NCBI RefSeq assembly: GCF_900101825.1 | Contig: NZ_FNAG01000015.1 | Coordinates: forward strand, 27,658 to 91,657 | Source of the DNA: Aquimonas voraii | Lineage (GTDB): Bacteria; Pseudomonadota; Gammaproteobacteria; Xanthomonadales; Xanthomonadaceae | DNA: 64,000 nt | Direction: 5' to 3' | Shown: positions 7,726 through 15,574 of the stretch, piece by piece | How positions within the stretch are numbered: position 1 is the stretch's first letter | Layout: each line of letters starts with the position of its first letter | Position numbers and translations under genes: made by a program | Notes under the pieces: model-generated | Told to the model about the DNA's origin: nothing | The model's input: only the letters and a program-made list of their open reading frames with translations | Database searches by the model: none

Positions 7726-8023
7726 CGCATAAACGGTGACGCCCTGTCTCCGCCGGCTGTCGCGCATAAACGGTGACGGCTGCGCCCCCAGGCTAGGGTG
7801 GATAGTCCGGGACGCGCAGGTGGGCACGCATAAGCAGTGACGGTTATCCCCCAAAGCCTGTGGATAAGCCAGGTTATCCACGCATAAACGCTGACGTCGG
7901 GCCGGATCGTGCGGAGACCCGCGCCAATGCCTGCGATCCGCGGAGGCGGAGCAGAGTTGTCCACGCATAAGCGGTGACGGAAGCACGCATAAACGCTGAC
8001 GTTCCTGCGCATAAACGCTGACG
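7726..8023 (+). repeat. oriV: Origin of replication with seven 16-base iterons and DnaA boxes
   Basis: Seven direct repeats of CGCATAARCRSTGACG start at 7726, 7763, 7827, 7881, 7964, 7986 and 8008. The last three are phased by exactly 22 bases, two helical turns. Between them lie a perfect DnaA box (TGTGGATAA at 7859) and a near-perfect one (TTATCCACG at 7874). The block lies directly upstream of repA, as in iteron-controlled plasmids. RepA is the expected iteron-binding protein. Confidence 0.92.
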
Positions 8024-8060
8024 CGGAATCTTCTGGAAGCAAGGCGGAGCAAGGCTTTCC

Positions 8061-8118
8061 GGGCCCCCTCCTATAGTTACCTGTAGTTCTACCTTTAGAA
8101 GTCCTGTAGTAGGGGCCC
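8061..8118. repeat. Long imperfect inverted repeat next to the origin
   Basis: GGGCCCCCTCCTATAG (8061-8076) is nearly complementary to CTGTAGTAGGGGCCC (8104-8118). The relatively AT-rich 27 bases between contain further CTGTAG/TAGTT copies. It lies between the iterons and the 8161 gene. It could be an origin structure, a terminator, or part of the 8161 promoter. Confidence 0.45.
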
Positions 8119-8160
8119 TGCGCATGTGGACAACTGCCACGCTCGGGGGATGCTGCGGGC

Positions 8161-11100
8161 ATGATGACTCCCGCCCCCTGGTACACCCTCTCGTCGATCC
8201 AAGGCCGCGGTGCCCATTGCCGACCCGGCTCCCTCGCTGGACTCGCAGCCGCGCGCCGCGAGAACCTGGGTGCCTTCTACACGCCGCCCGCCGTCGCCGC
8301 GATCGCGTGGACCGCCGTGCGGCCCTATCTCGACGCCGTCGCGGCTACAGGGCGGCGCGCGCAGCTCCTCGACACCAGCATCGGCACCGGCCGGCTCCTG
8401 CAATGGGCCGACCCCGAAGCGCACGCGATCACCGGCTGCGATGTCGACCCCGAGCCGCTGGAAGCACTTGGCGCCGCAATGAAGGCCGCCGGCTTCGACT
8501 TTGAGCTGCGGCGCGCCGGCATGGAGGTCGTCCAGGCGTCCGGGTTCGATGTCGCGCTGATCAATCCGCCGTTCTCGCTGACCTTGAGCAGCCCGGTGAT
8601 GGCCTACAACGCCGCCTGCGGCCACGGGCCCTTCGGGCCGGGCACCCAAGCCCTGTCCCATCGCTACGCGCTCCAGCAGGCGCTGGGCGCGGCGCGCGTG
8701 GTCGCGGCCATCCTTCCCCGCAGCTTCGCCGAGACGCTGCACTCGGAAGACGGCGCAGAGCGTCTGGCGGCGCTGCTGCACCTGCCGGCGGGCGCTTTCG
8801 AGGACGGGGGCACCGAGGTTGCGACCAGCATCGCCGTTTACGGAAACCTGAAGCGCCGCGGCGAGTTGCGGAGCGTCGTCCTGCGACGCGGCCAGCCAAT
8901 GCCGACGTTGGCGCTCGACCTCGGGCCTGCGGCCACGAGCGCGCGGACGCGCTTCGTGGTCGACGGTGTCGATCCCTCCGAGCCGGCCATCACCCGACCT
9001 GTCACCGGCAACGCGCGCGTGCGAATCGTGCACAGCGGACGCAAGCTCAGCCTGCAGTTCCACTGTGGCCTCGTCGAAGCGAAGGTTCTGAACACCTTGA
9101 TGCGCCATCGCCTTCAACCGATTGAAGGGCTGCGCCGGCCGTCAGACTGGGTGTATGCCGGCGAAGGCGTGTTCGATGTCGAGGCCTACCTTGCCCAGAC
9201 GGACCCGGTGGGCGCGCTGCGCGCGGTAGCCAACCAGCTTCGGGAAGCGGGTGGACACCCGGAGTTCGCCCCGGGCCTCCTGGAATACCTGCAACGCAGG
9301 ACGCGCCGCGCGCGCCGCGAGCGCACTCCGTTCCGGCTGGAGGTGGCCAGCGCCTTCGCCGCCGTCGAGCGAGTGCAGGCCACGCCGCGCCGGTTGATGC
9401 AGATCGATCCGGACCGTTGGGGGAGCGCGGTGCTGCGCCCGACGCAGGCGGTCGAGTTCGAGCGGCAGGGCACCCAGTGGGTGTATGTGCATCCCAGCGG
9501 GGAACGGCTTGTGCTGGAGGATGCCGCGCTGTCGTCCGCTTTCGACGTGCAGACCGGGGCAGGCGGTGGTGGCGGCCATCGCGTGGTACATGCCGGGCGC
9601 GAGGTCGAGTTCCCTGCACTCGCCCGCCATGTCCGCGCGGAGATGGCGCGTCGCGGGGTCGCGGACATCGTTTCCTGGGGCTATCAGGCCTCCGACCTGG
9701 TCGAACTGCGCATGGGCCGCGGCGGCGTCGCGGCGTGGGACATGGGATTGGGCAAGACCCGTCTGGCCATCGCCCTGTGCCTCATGGGCGGCCTCCACAA
9801 CCTCATCGCCGTCGAGGCCCACCTTGTCCCCGAGTTCACGGACGAGCTCAAGGCGACAGGCCTTCCGCCGGACAGCTGGCAGGTCATCGAGTCGCCGGCG
9901 GAGACTGAAGGCCTGCGCCGCATCAACGTGATCGCCTACACGCGGTTGCGTCGGCCGCTCCGCGAGGGGCATCGCAAGACCTACGCGCAGGCCCTGCGCC
10001 GCCGCATCGCGACACTCGTCGCGGACGAGGCCCATCTGCTGCGCTCACCGGACACCGCTCAGACGCGCGCTCTTTGGGCGCTGTGCCCCCGCCGCCGCTA
10101 CGGGCTCACCGGCACGCCCATTCCCAGCTACCCGCGCGACCTCTTGTACCTGCTGCGCTGGGCGGGCGGTGACGGCACTGCGATACAGCCCTACGGCCTG
10201 GCACGCGCCTTCATGGAGCCGTCGGTCTTGTGGGGCCAGGGGCGGTTGGAGCGCGGCGTGGACGTCTTCCGCGAACGCCATGTGGTGACGGAGTGGGTGA
10301 CCCACGAGTTCGAAGACGGCCTGACGCGCGGTGGCAAGCGTGAGGTGCCCAAGCTGGCCAACCCCGACCTGTATCGCAGCTGGGCGGCGCCCCTCGTGAA
10401 GCGCCGCACCCGCGCCGAACCGGAGGTGCGCCAGTACATCGCGCTGCCCGCGGCCGAGCGCCACGTCATCGAGTGCGACTTCGATCCCGCGCACCGCGCT
10501 CTGTTCCTCGGCGTGGCAGACGAGTTAGCGCACTGGTGGCGGGAGCGGCGTGCCGCCGACGGCGCCGATGCGCGCCGGATCAACATGGTCAGCCTGTTGG
10601 CCCACATCGGTGCAGTCGAGCGCGCAACCAACGCGCCGCAGCTGGCGATCGGCCAGTGGGGCCGGCTGGCCGGGCCGAGCAGCAAGCAGCGCCTGGCTGC
10701 CGAGCGGGCCATCGAGTGGGCGGGGCGAGGCCGCAAGGTGATCGTGTTCGCACAGTCGCCGACGACCCTCAACGTGATCGCGGCTTTGATTGCGGCAACG
10801 ACCGGGGAGAAGCCCGTCGTGGTGACGGGTGAGCGGGACATCGAGACGCGCACCGAGGAGATCAATGCGCGTTTCCGCCGAGGCAGTTGCCCCTATCTCG
10901 TTGCCACCTACGGCGCAGCGCAGACGGGTCTCAACCTGCCCGAAGGTTCCGTCGTGATCCGCGCCGCGCGCGCCTGGACGCACAAGACCGAGGAACAGGC
11001 GGCCGCCCGTGTCATGCGCCCACAGCAGCGCGAGCGAGTGGTCATCGAGGATCTCGAACTTCGCGGGTCGATTGACCCCTACCAGCGACAGATGACTGCG

Positions 11101-11259
11101 ATGAAGGCTGCGGCTGCCGCAAGTGGCCTAGACCACCTCGATGCGGACGATGAGGCGGAGTTCGAGCACTTGCACACGATCATCGATCGCTTCGTCGAAG
11201 CGGTCGAAGCCGAGACCGGCCTAAAGCGACGAGACCTGAAGGAGCGACATGCAGCCTGA
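8161..11259 (+). CDS. N6-adenine DNA methyltransferase fused to SNF2-type helicase (DarB-like)
   Basis: A 1032-residue, two-part protein. The N-terminal 300 residues resemble an adenine methyltransferase: NLGAFYTPPAVA near residue 34, the SAM site LLDTSIGTGRLLQWA and the catalytic NPPF in VALINPPFSL near residue 139. The C-terminal half is a superfamily 2 SNF2-like ATPase: Walker A in WDMGLGKTRLAIAL near 523, DEAH in LVADEAHLLRSP near 620, YGLTGTPIPSYP, and a helicase C domain ending with ARVMRPQQRERV. The same domain pairing occurs in the phage P1 antirestriction protein DarB and in DISARM-like or plasmid proteins. A role in protecting transferred DNA is inferred. Downstream genes overlap it, so it heads an operon with the next two small genes. 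Confidence 0.85.
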   Translation: MMTPAPWYTLSSIQGRGAHCRPGSLAGLAAARRENLGAFYTPPAVAAIAWTAVRPYLDAVAATGRRAQLLDTSIGTGRLLQWADPEAHAITGCDVDPEPLEALGAAMKAAGFDFELRRAGMEVVQASGFDVALINPPFSLTLSSPVMAYNAACGHGPFGPGTQALSHRYALQQALGAARVVAAILPRSFAETLHSEDGAERLAALLHLPAGAFEDGGTEVATSIAVYGNLKRRGELRSVVLRRGQPMPTLALDLGPAATSARTRFVVDGVDPSEPAITRPVTGNARVRIVHSGRKLSLQFHCGLVEAKVLNTLMRHRLQPIEGLRRPSDWVYAGEGVFDVEAYLAQTDPVGALRAVANQLREAGGHPEFAPGLLEYLQRRTRRARRERTPFRLEVASAFAAVERVQATPRRLMQIDPDRWGSAVLRPTQAVEFERQGTQWVYVHPSGERLVLEDAALSSAFDVQTGAGGGGGHRVVHAGREVEFPALARHVRAEMARRGVADIVSWGYQASDLVELRMGRGGVAAWDMGLGKTRLAIALCLMGGLHNLIAVEAHLVPEFTDELKATGLPPDSWQVIESPAETEGLRRINVIAYTRLRRPLREGHRKTYAQALRRRIATLVADEAHLLRSPDTAQTRALWALCPRRRYGLTGTPIPSYPRDLLYLLRWAGGDGTAIQPYGLARAFMEPSVLWGQGRLERGVDVFRERHVVTEWVTHEFEDGLTRGGKREVPKLANPDLYRSWAAPLVKRRTRAEPEVRQYIALPAAERHVIECDFDPAHRALFLGVADELAHWWRERRAADGADARRINMVSLLAHIGAVERATNAPQLAIGQWGRLAGPSSKQRLAAERAIEWAGRGRKVIVFAQSPTTLNVIAALIAATTGEKPVVVTGERDIETRTEEINARFRRGSCPYLVATYGAAQTGLNLPEGSVVIRAARAWTHKTEEQAAARVMRPQQRERVVIEDLELRGSIDPYQRQMTAMKAAAAASGLDHLDADDEAEFEHLHTIIDRFVEAVEAETGLKRRDLKERHAA

Positions 11260-11488
11260 CCGAAGCCCCTCGCTGTCCCTGACCGTTGGCGATGGCTATG
11301 TCACCGTGCGCACCCGGCGCGGCAGCCGAACCCGCGTGGCCCGCATCCTTGGCGACGAAGCCACGCGGGAGGGTGGCCGTCGCATCACCCTCGACCGCCT
11401 GATTCACACCCCGGATGACGATGCTGACGGCTTCAAGCTCGAAGGCTGCGTCGTGACGGTGCTCGTGCGCGAGGCTCCCGGCTCATGA
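11249..11488 (+). CDS. Small hypothetical protein, coupled to the methyltransferase-helicase
   Basis: A 79-residue protein whose ATG lies 11 bases inside the end of the preceding gene. It looks beta-rich (LSLTVGDGYVTVRTRRGSR) with an acidic loop (HTPDDDADGF) and ends in a strand (CVVTVLVREA). The position, between a DNA-processing gene and PRTRC genes, is where PRTRC cassettes often carry small proteins. I could not match it to the ubiquitin-like PRTRC protein C. Confidence 0.65.
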   Translation: MQPDRSPSLSLTVGDGYVTVRTRRGSRTRVARILGDEATREGGRRITLDRLIHTPDDDADGFKLEGCVVTVLVREAPGS

Positions 11489-11697
11489 GGGTGAGTACCG
11501 CAACCGTCCTGACGGTCGCGCTCGACCGAGAAGGGCAGGGCAGCTACTGCGCGTTCGCCCTGCAGCCCGACGGCGGACGGGTGCGTTGCGGCACCGTCCT
11601 GGGCCGACATGGGGTCTGGCGAGCCGAGCTGATCGGGCGGTCGCCGTCCGTGCGCCTCCGCTCGCTCAGCGACGCGGCCAAGCACCTGGTGTCATGA
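11485..11697 (+). CDS. Small hypothetical protein
   Basis: A 70-residue protein whose start overlaps the previous stop (ATGA), indicating translational coupling. It is predicted beta-rich (ATVLTVALDREGQGSYCAF) and basic. No family recognised. It ends the first operon of the block; the next 158 bases hold operators for the AAA ATPase gene. Confidence 0.6.
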   Translation: MRVSTATVLTVALDREGQGSYCAFALQPDGGRVRCGTVLGRHGVWRAELIGRSPSVRLRSLSDAAKHLVS

Positions 11698-11720
11698 ACC
11701 TGCGCTCAAGAATTCCTGCG

Positions 11721-11861
11721 CGTAAATTACGAGTCGACGCAAAGGGACGCCGTAAAGCTTCCAAATAGCCCATTTGGACGGACCTTGCGGGCGCACAATG
11801 AGCGGGTTAGAGTGCAGATTCCGTAATTTACGGGACACGCTGAAGGAGGCCGTAAATGACG
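11721..11861 (+). promoter_or_regulatory. Promoter with three CGTAAWTTACG-type operators
   Basis: Palindromes CGTAAATTACG (11721-11731) and CGTAATTTACG (11822-11832) and a one-mismatch copy CGTAAATGACG (11851-11861) overlapping the start codon surround a putative promoter (-35-like CTTGCG, 17 bases, TTAGAG near 11809). A second inverted repeat CCAAAT/ATTTGG lies at 11761-11777. The layout suggests autoregulation by the encoded ATPase or an unlinked repressor. Confidence 0.55.
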
Positions 11862-13007
11862 AATCCTGTCTTTCATCGCCCGCAGCTGGCCACCGAAGTC
11901 GCGAACCTCGCGCTGGGGCGAAACGCGTTGGGGCGTGCCGGGGCTGGTGTGTTCCTGGCTGCTCCGCGACGCACCGGCAAGACGACCTTCTTGCTCCAGG
12001 ATCTGACGCCCGCCCTCCGCAGCGAAGGCGTCCACGTGATCTACGTCGACCTGTGGGCCAACAAGGAAGTGCCACCCTCCGAGCTGATCGCGAACGCCAT
12101 CGCTCGTGATCTCGCTGAGACGCAGGGTGCCGCCGCCAAGATTGCAAGCGCGATCAAGGCGGTCACCATCCATGGCGTGAGCTTCGACCTGCACGAGGTT
12201 GGCAAGAAAGCAGGCGCCACGCTTGCAGAGGCGTTGAGGGAGCTTCAGGCAACGCTTGGCAGGCCCATCGCGCTGATCGTCGACGAAGCCCAGCACGTTG
12301 TCGCGGAAGGCAAGTCGATGGATGCCATGTTCGCCCTGAAGTCTGCGCGCGACACCCTCAATGTTGATGGCACCCGGAAGCTGCTGCTGATCATGTCAGG
12401 ATCGGATCGAGACAAGCTGCTTCGGCTGGTGAACACGCCGAGTGCGCCCTTCTTTGGCGCTCAAATCCACGACCTGCCTCCTCTTGGGCGCGACTATGCT
12501 GCTCATGTCGCCGGACGTCTGGTTCAGGCGCATTCGCGCTTGACGATCAGCAACGACGCATTGGACGTCGCGTTCGACCGATTTGTTCGCCGGCCTGAGC
12601 CTTTCGAAGAAGCGATCGGGCTTGCCGCGAACCCCTTGGCAGGGCCTGATGCAAATTTCCACGAGCGGCTTGCTGCCGAAGCGGACAAGTACGAACGCAT
12701 GCTCGATCAGGAGCACGAGGAAGTGTTCGCGGCCCTGTCTCCCTTGGAGGCAGCAGTTCTGCGCTGGGTTCTGGAGCACGGTCCTGGTGCGCGCCTCTTT
12801 ACGCAGGATGCTCTGGCTTACTACGGCGGGGTGATCGGAAAGGCAGTGGGGGCTGGCTCAGCGCGCGATGCCGTTCAGTCCTTGAGGAACATCGAGCCGC
12901 CCGTGCTTTGGAAGTCCGATCGAGGCGACTACGCGCTGGAGAACACCGACATGCTCCGCTGGTATCGCAAACGCAAGGATGCTGGACTGTGGCCTCCTGG
13001 CGGATAA
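11856..13007 (+). CDS. AAA-family ATP-binding protein
   Basis: A 383-residue P-loop ATPase. Walker A is APRRTGKTTFLLQDL near residue 40 and Walker B is IALIVDEAQHVV near 140, followed by a sensor-like LLLIMSGSDRDKL. The C-terminal 100 residues look like a helical/winged-helix module (LSPLEAAVLRWVLEHG). It resembles the ORC/AAA_16-type ATPases of plasmids and prophages with unknown targets. The start has an excellent AAGGAGG site 7 bases upstream and is embedded in an operator. Two small genes follow on the same strand. These three genes sit between parts of an otherwise PRTRC-like cassette and may be an insertion. Confidence 0.8.
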   Translation: MTNPVFHRPQLATEVANLALGRNALGRAGAGVFLAAPRRTGKTTFLLQDLTPALRSEGVHVIYVDLWANKEVPPSELIANAIARDLAETQGAAAKIASAIKAVTIHGVSFDLHEVGKKAGATLAEALRELQATLGRPIALIVDEAQHVVAEGKSMDAMFALKSARDTLNVDGTRKLLLIMSGSDRDKLLRLVNTPSAPFFGAQIHDLPPLGRDYAAHVAGRLVQAHSRLTISNDALDVAFDRFVRRPEPFEEAIGLAANPLAGPDANFHERLAAEADKYERMLDQEHEEVFAALSPLEAAVLRWVLEHGPGARLFTQDALAYYGGVIGKAVGAGSARDAVQSLRNIEPPVLWKSDRGDYALENTDMLRWYRKRKDAGLWPPGG

Positions 13008-13090
13008 CGCCAAGGGACCGATACGGTCCAGCGGGGAGCACGCAAGCTCAACATCGTGTCGCGCTGCGAACAACGTCGAAGGACGAGCAC

Positions 13091-13258
13091 ATGGATCAGG
13101 GATTCAAGGCCAAGGGCAATGAAGTGCTGCTTCCCGATGGTCGGCAGATGCTGGTCGTCCTGCCCTCCAGTTGCACGCGCAAACAAGCCGCTGAGATCGC
13201 GCGCATGGTGGCGCAATGGTTGAACGAACGAACAAACGATCGCGACCTCGCGTCCTGA
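13091..13258 (+). CDS. Small hypothetical protein (55 residues)
   Basis: Starts at MDQGFKAKGNEVLLPDGRQM and ends in a helix (RKQAAEIARMVAQWLNE). It lies between the AAA ATPase and a membrane protein gene. Coding is supported by composition and by the absence of any better frame. Function unknown. Confidence 0.5.
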   Translation: MDQGFKAKGNEVLLPDGRQMLVVLPSSCTRKQAAEIARMVAQWLNERTNDRDLAS

Positions 13259-13309
13259 CTGCGCTGCGCGAACCGCGGCGCTAATGCCTAGAAGGCGTTG
13301 GAGGAGGAT

Positions 13310-14008
13310 ATGTTGTCAGCTGTGATCGCTGCACTTGCTGTGTACCTTTCGATCGGAGCCGCCAATTGCTTCCTGGGCCCAGCGGCGAGATGGCTGCAGA
13401 TGGCATTGCGGCAGTTCGTCCGTGATGAGGCGCCGGCCGTGTACTGGCTGGAGGAGCCTGTGGACGAAGGTGGTAGTCAGCCCTCAGACAAGAACTCCGC
13501 GCCTCTCCCATGGCGGAAGTGGGTTTTCGCAGGCTTGCTCGCAGCGACCGTTCTGATCGCGTGGCCGTTGGTGCTTTTCGCCGCCTTCAGAGGCGAGAAC
13601 GCCCAGTCTTCAGCCGAAGCGGACTGGAAGCCCCCAACCGAACCCTCTCGCCGAGCTGCCTCCTATATCGCGCGTATCGCGGCGGAGCCAACGAAGCGGA
13701 TGTCCTTCGAAGAGTTCCGGTCCATCGGAGACGGCTTCTCGGCCTCGGACGCATACCTCATTCAGGAGGCTATGGAGGAACAGGGGCATCAAGTCCTGCT
13801 TGCGACCATGGGTGACGGACAACTGATTCCAGTCACGTTCGCGGTAGCGCGTAGCCTTGGCCAACGCATCACTTTGGCTCCCGACGGTGAGGGCGGCTGG
13901 AACTTCGAAACCTCATCGGAGAGTTGGGACAATCTCGCAGGATGCTCCGGACGGGCTCACATTGAAGCCGGCGTCGTCGTATCGGTTTTCGTTACCTCAA
14001 TGAACTGA
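13310..14008 (+). CDS. Membrane-anchored hypothetical protein
   Basis: A 232-residue protein. The ATG at 13310 is preceded by GGAGGAGG. There is a hydrophobic N-terminus (LSAVIAALAVYLSIGAANCF) and a second membrane segment near residue 68 (WVFAGLLAATVLIAWPLVLF), then a soluble C-terminal domain of about 140 residues. The topology suggests two membrane helices with the C-terminal domain on the same side as the N-terminus. No family recognised. It may act with the AAA ATPase upstream. Confidence 0.65.
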   Translation: MLSAVIAALAVYLSIGAANCFLGPAARWLQMALRQFVRDEAPAVYWLEEPVDEGGSQPSDKNSAPLPWRKWVFAGLLAATVLIAWPLVLFAAFRGENAQSSAEADWKPPTEPSRRAASYIARIAAEPTKRMSFEEFRSIGDGFSASDAYLIQEAMEEQGHQVLLATMGDGQLIPVTFAVARSLGQRITLAPDGEGGWNFETSSESWDNLAGCSGRAHIEAGVVVSVFVTSMN

Positions 14009-14099
14009 TGTTCAAAGCTGTCGCTGGTAGGTCGCGTCTGGCTTGGCGGCTCGTTGGCGGTATCTAGCGCAACTTGCCGGCGTGCGAAGAAATGCGGAA

Positions 14100-14960
14100 A
14101 TGGCTGTGCACCTTCTCGGAGCCAGCCTCATGGAACACCCAGCGGAACCCAGCAAGGACGACGCCTTTTTCGTCGACCTGTACGACACAGACGGAGTGGT
14201 CCGTGCTATGCGCGATTCGCTCCGCACCACGCACGCCCTGTTCTTTCATCAGCGCGAGCGGATGCTGGCGCTGACCACGGTGCACCCCGTGACGACCACC
14301 CGAGAGGGCATGCCCGAGGTCGGCCCAGGCCGCCCCTTGAGCTATGAGGACGAGCAATCGATTCTCGCTCTGCTCGGCAGCCGTGCCGAGGAAGAGTCCA
14401 TTGAGATCCTTCCCGAGCGCGTCCTCTACCGTGATCCTTCGACCCTGCTGTGGTGGCTGCCTGCGGCCGTGCGACCCATGCACCTCCGCACGCATGCAGA
14501 GGGTCTGAGAACGATCGAGGCGCACTGGCCGGCGCTGGCCTTCCTGGTGCGCGAGCGCAGCCTCTACCTCGCTGCCCTCGCCTGCGATGCGCGGCCCACG
14601 GCAGACACGCCCCTGTTCCATGCGCCGCTTGGCAATGTCTACGTCGACACCGGGGTCTGCACCGGCTCTGCCCGTCTGCCTGAAGGACCGGAGACGCGGC
14701 ACCTCGCGGCGTGGGAGGCGGTCATCACCGACACCGCGTTCACCCACACCAACCATGACGCAACCCTCCGTACACCGGGCACCCGGAAGCGCGGCACCGG
14801 CTTCGTAAAGACCGATGCGAGCTTCTGGCTAAAGCGGGCGAGCGAGGGCCCTCTGCCGGTTGCGCAGTTCAATCCGCTGGGCATCACGCTCGGCGAATGG
14901 CTGCCCCGCCTGCGGGCCAGCGAGCGCTCCGGCCGCGTCGGCGCCCGGAGGCCGCTGTGA
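14100..14960 (+). CDS. PRTRC system protein B (E2-like, Prok-E2 family D)
   Basis: A 286-residue protein matching PRTRC protein B, which Aravind and colleagues assigned to the prokaryotic E2 ubiquitin-conjugating-like families. The candidate active cysteine is in GNVYVDTGVCTGSARLP near residue 190, in the expected place after FHAPLGN. Other landmarks are LLWWLPAAVRPMHL and a Trp/Phe-rich C-terminus. I chose the ATG at 14100 (MAVHLLGASLM), as the upstream extension lacks homology. It is coupled to protein A by a TGATG overlap. Known cassettes also contain ParB-like and ubiquitin-like partners; neither is recognisable immediately here. Confidence 0.85.
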   Translation: MAVHLLGASLMEHPAEPSKDDAFFVDLYDTDGVVRAMRDSLRTTHALFFHQRERMLALTTVHPVTTTREGMPEVGPGRPLSYEDEQSILALLGSRAEEESIEILPERVLYRDPSTLLWWLPAAVRPMHLRTHAEGLRTIEAHWPALAFLVRERSLYLAALACDARPTADTPLFHAPLGNVYVDTGVCTGSARLPEGPETRHLAAWEAVITDTAFTHTNHDATLRTPGTRKRGTGFVKTDASFWLKRASEGPLPVAQFNPLGITLGEWLPRLRASERSGRVGARRPL

Positions 14961-15574
14961 TGGCCGATGGCAACGCGCTCGACGCAACCCTGTTCCCACC
15001 GCTCGTGCCTGCGCCTCGGTTCGGGAGCCTGTCGCAACTCCAGCCCGGCCAGAAGCGATTCTTGGGTGCCTGCGACGGCCTCTACGTTGAGGCGCGCTCG
15101 GCGGCGATGCGACTGCGGCTCAAGGTCGCGAACGCCGTCCTTCCGTTCGGTCCGCTTGCCGCGCAGGTGGAGCTGGACGCGGGCCCAGTGCCCCGAGCCC
15201 TGCTTCGGGAGTTCGTCGAGCAGGCGCACGCACAGGCGGAGCGCGAGGTCGCCGCTGCCATCGTGCTGGATGGGGAGGGTGTGTACCGGCTGCACTGGCC
15301 GGAGGTGGAGGCGGCCAGCGCCGGCCACATCCGGTATCGAGACACGCTCGATGACGCACGGCTTGTGTTCGATCTACACAGCCACGCATCCGGCCCAGCG
15401 TTCTTCAGTCGCACGGACGATGCAAGTGACCTTTCTCGGCCAGGGCCGTACTTCGCCCTGGTCGTTGGCCGCTGCGACGAGCCCGATCCCGAGATCGTTG
15501 GCCGCGCGGTCCTCCCACCCTATCTGCAGCCGCTGCCGCTCGCATGGCTGATCGAACACGGAGTGCTCGCCTGA
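14960..15574 (+). CDS. PRTRC system protein A (JAB/Mov34 metalloprotease)
   Basis: A 204-residue JAB-domain protein. The full JAMM zinc-peptidase signature is visible: HSH, seven residues, then SRTD in VFDLHSHASGPAFFSRTDD, with an upstream Glu candidate in VLDGEGVYRLHWPE. JAB peptidases of this type cleave ubiquitin-like C-termini or isopeptide links. All metal-binding residues are present, so activity is likely. Start and stop overlap the neighbouring genes (TGATG on both sides), giving a tightly coupled E2-JAB-E1 triad. Confidence 0.87.
   Translation: MADGNALDATLFPPLVPAPRFGSLSQLQPGQKRFLGACDGLYVEARSAAMRLRLKVANAVLPFGPLAAQVELDAGPVPRALLREFVEQAHAQAEREVAAAIVLDGEGVYRLHWPEVEAASAGHIRYRDTLDDARLVFDLHSHASGPAFFSRTDDASDLSRPGPYFALVVGRCDEPDPEIVGRAVLPPYLQPLPLAWLIEHGVLA

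Noticed and set aside
6646..8052. Longer repA reading frame starting at 8052
   Set aside because: The extra N-terminal codons translate the iterons and promoter (repeated SVYA/LCV peptides), so the frame is open only by chance; GTG at 7623 fits the family.
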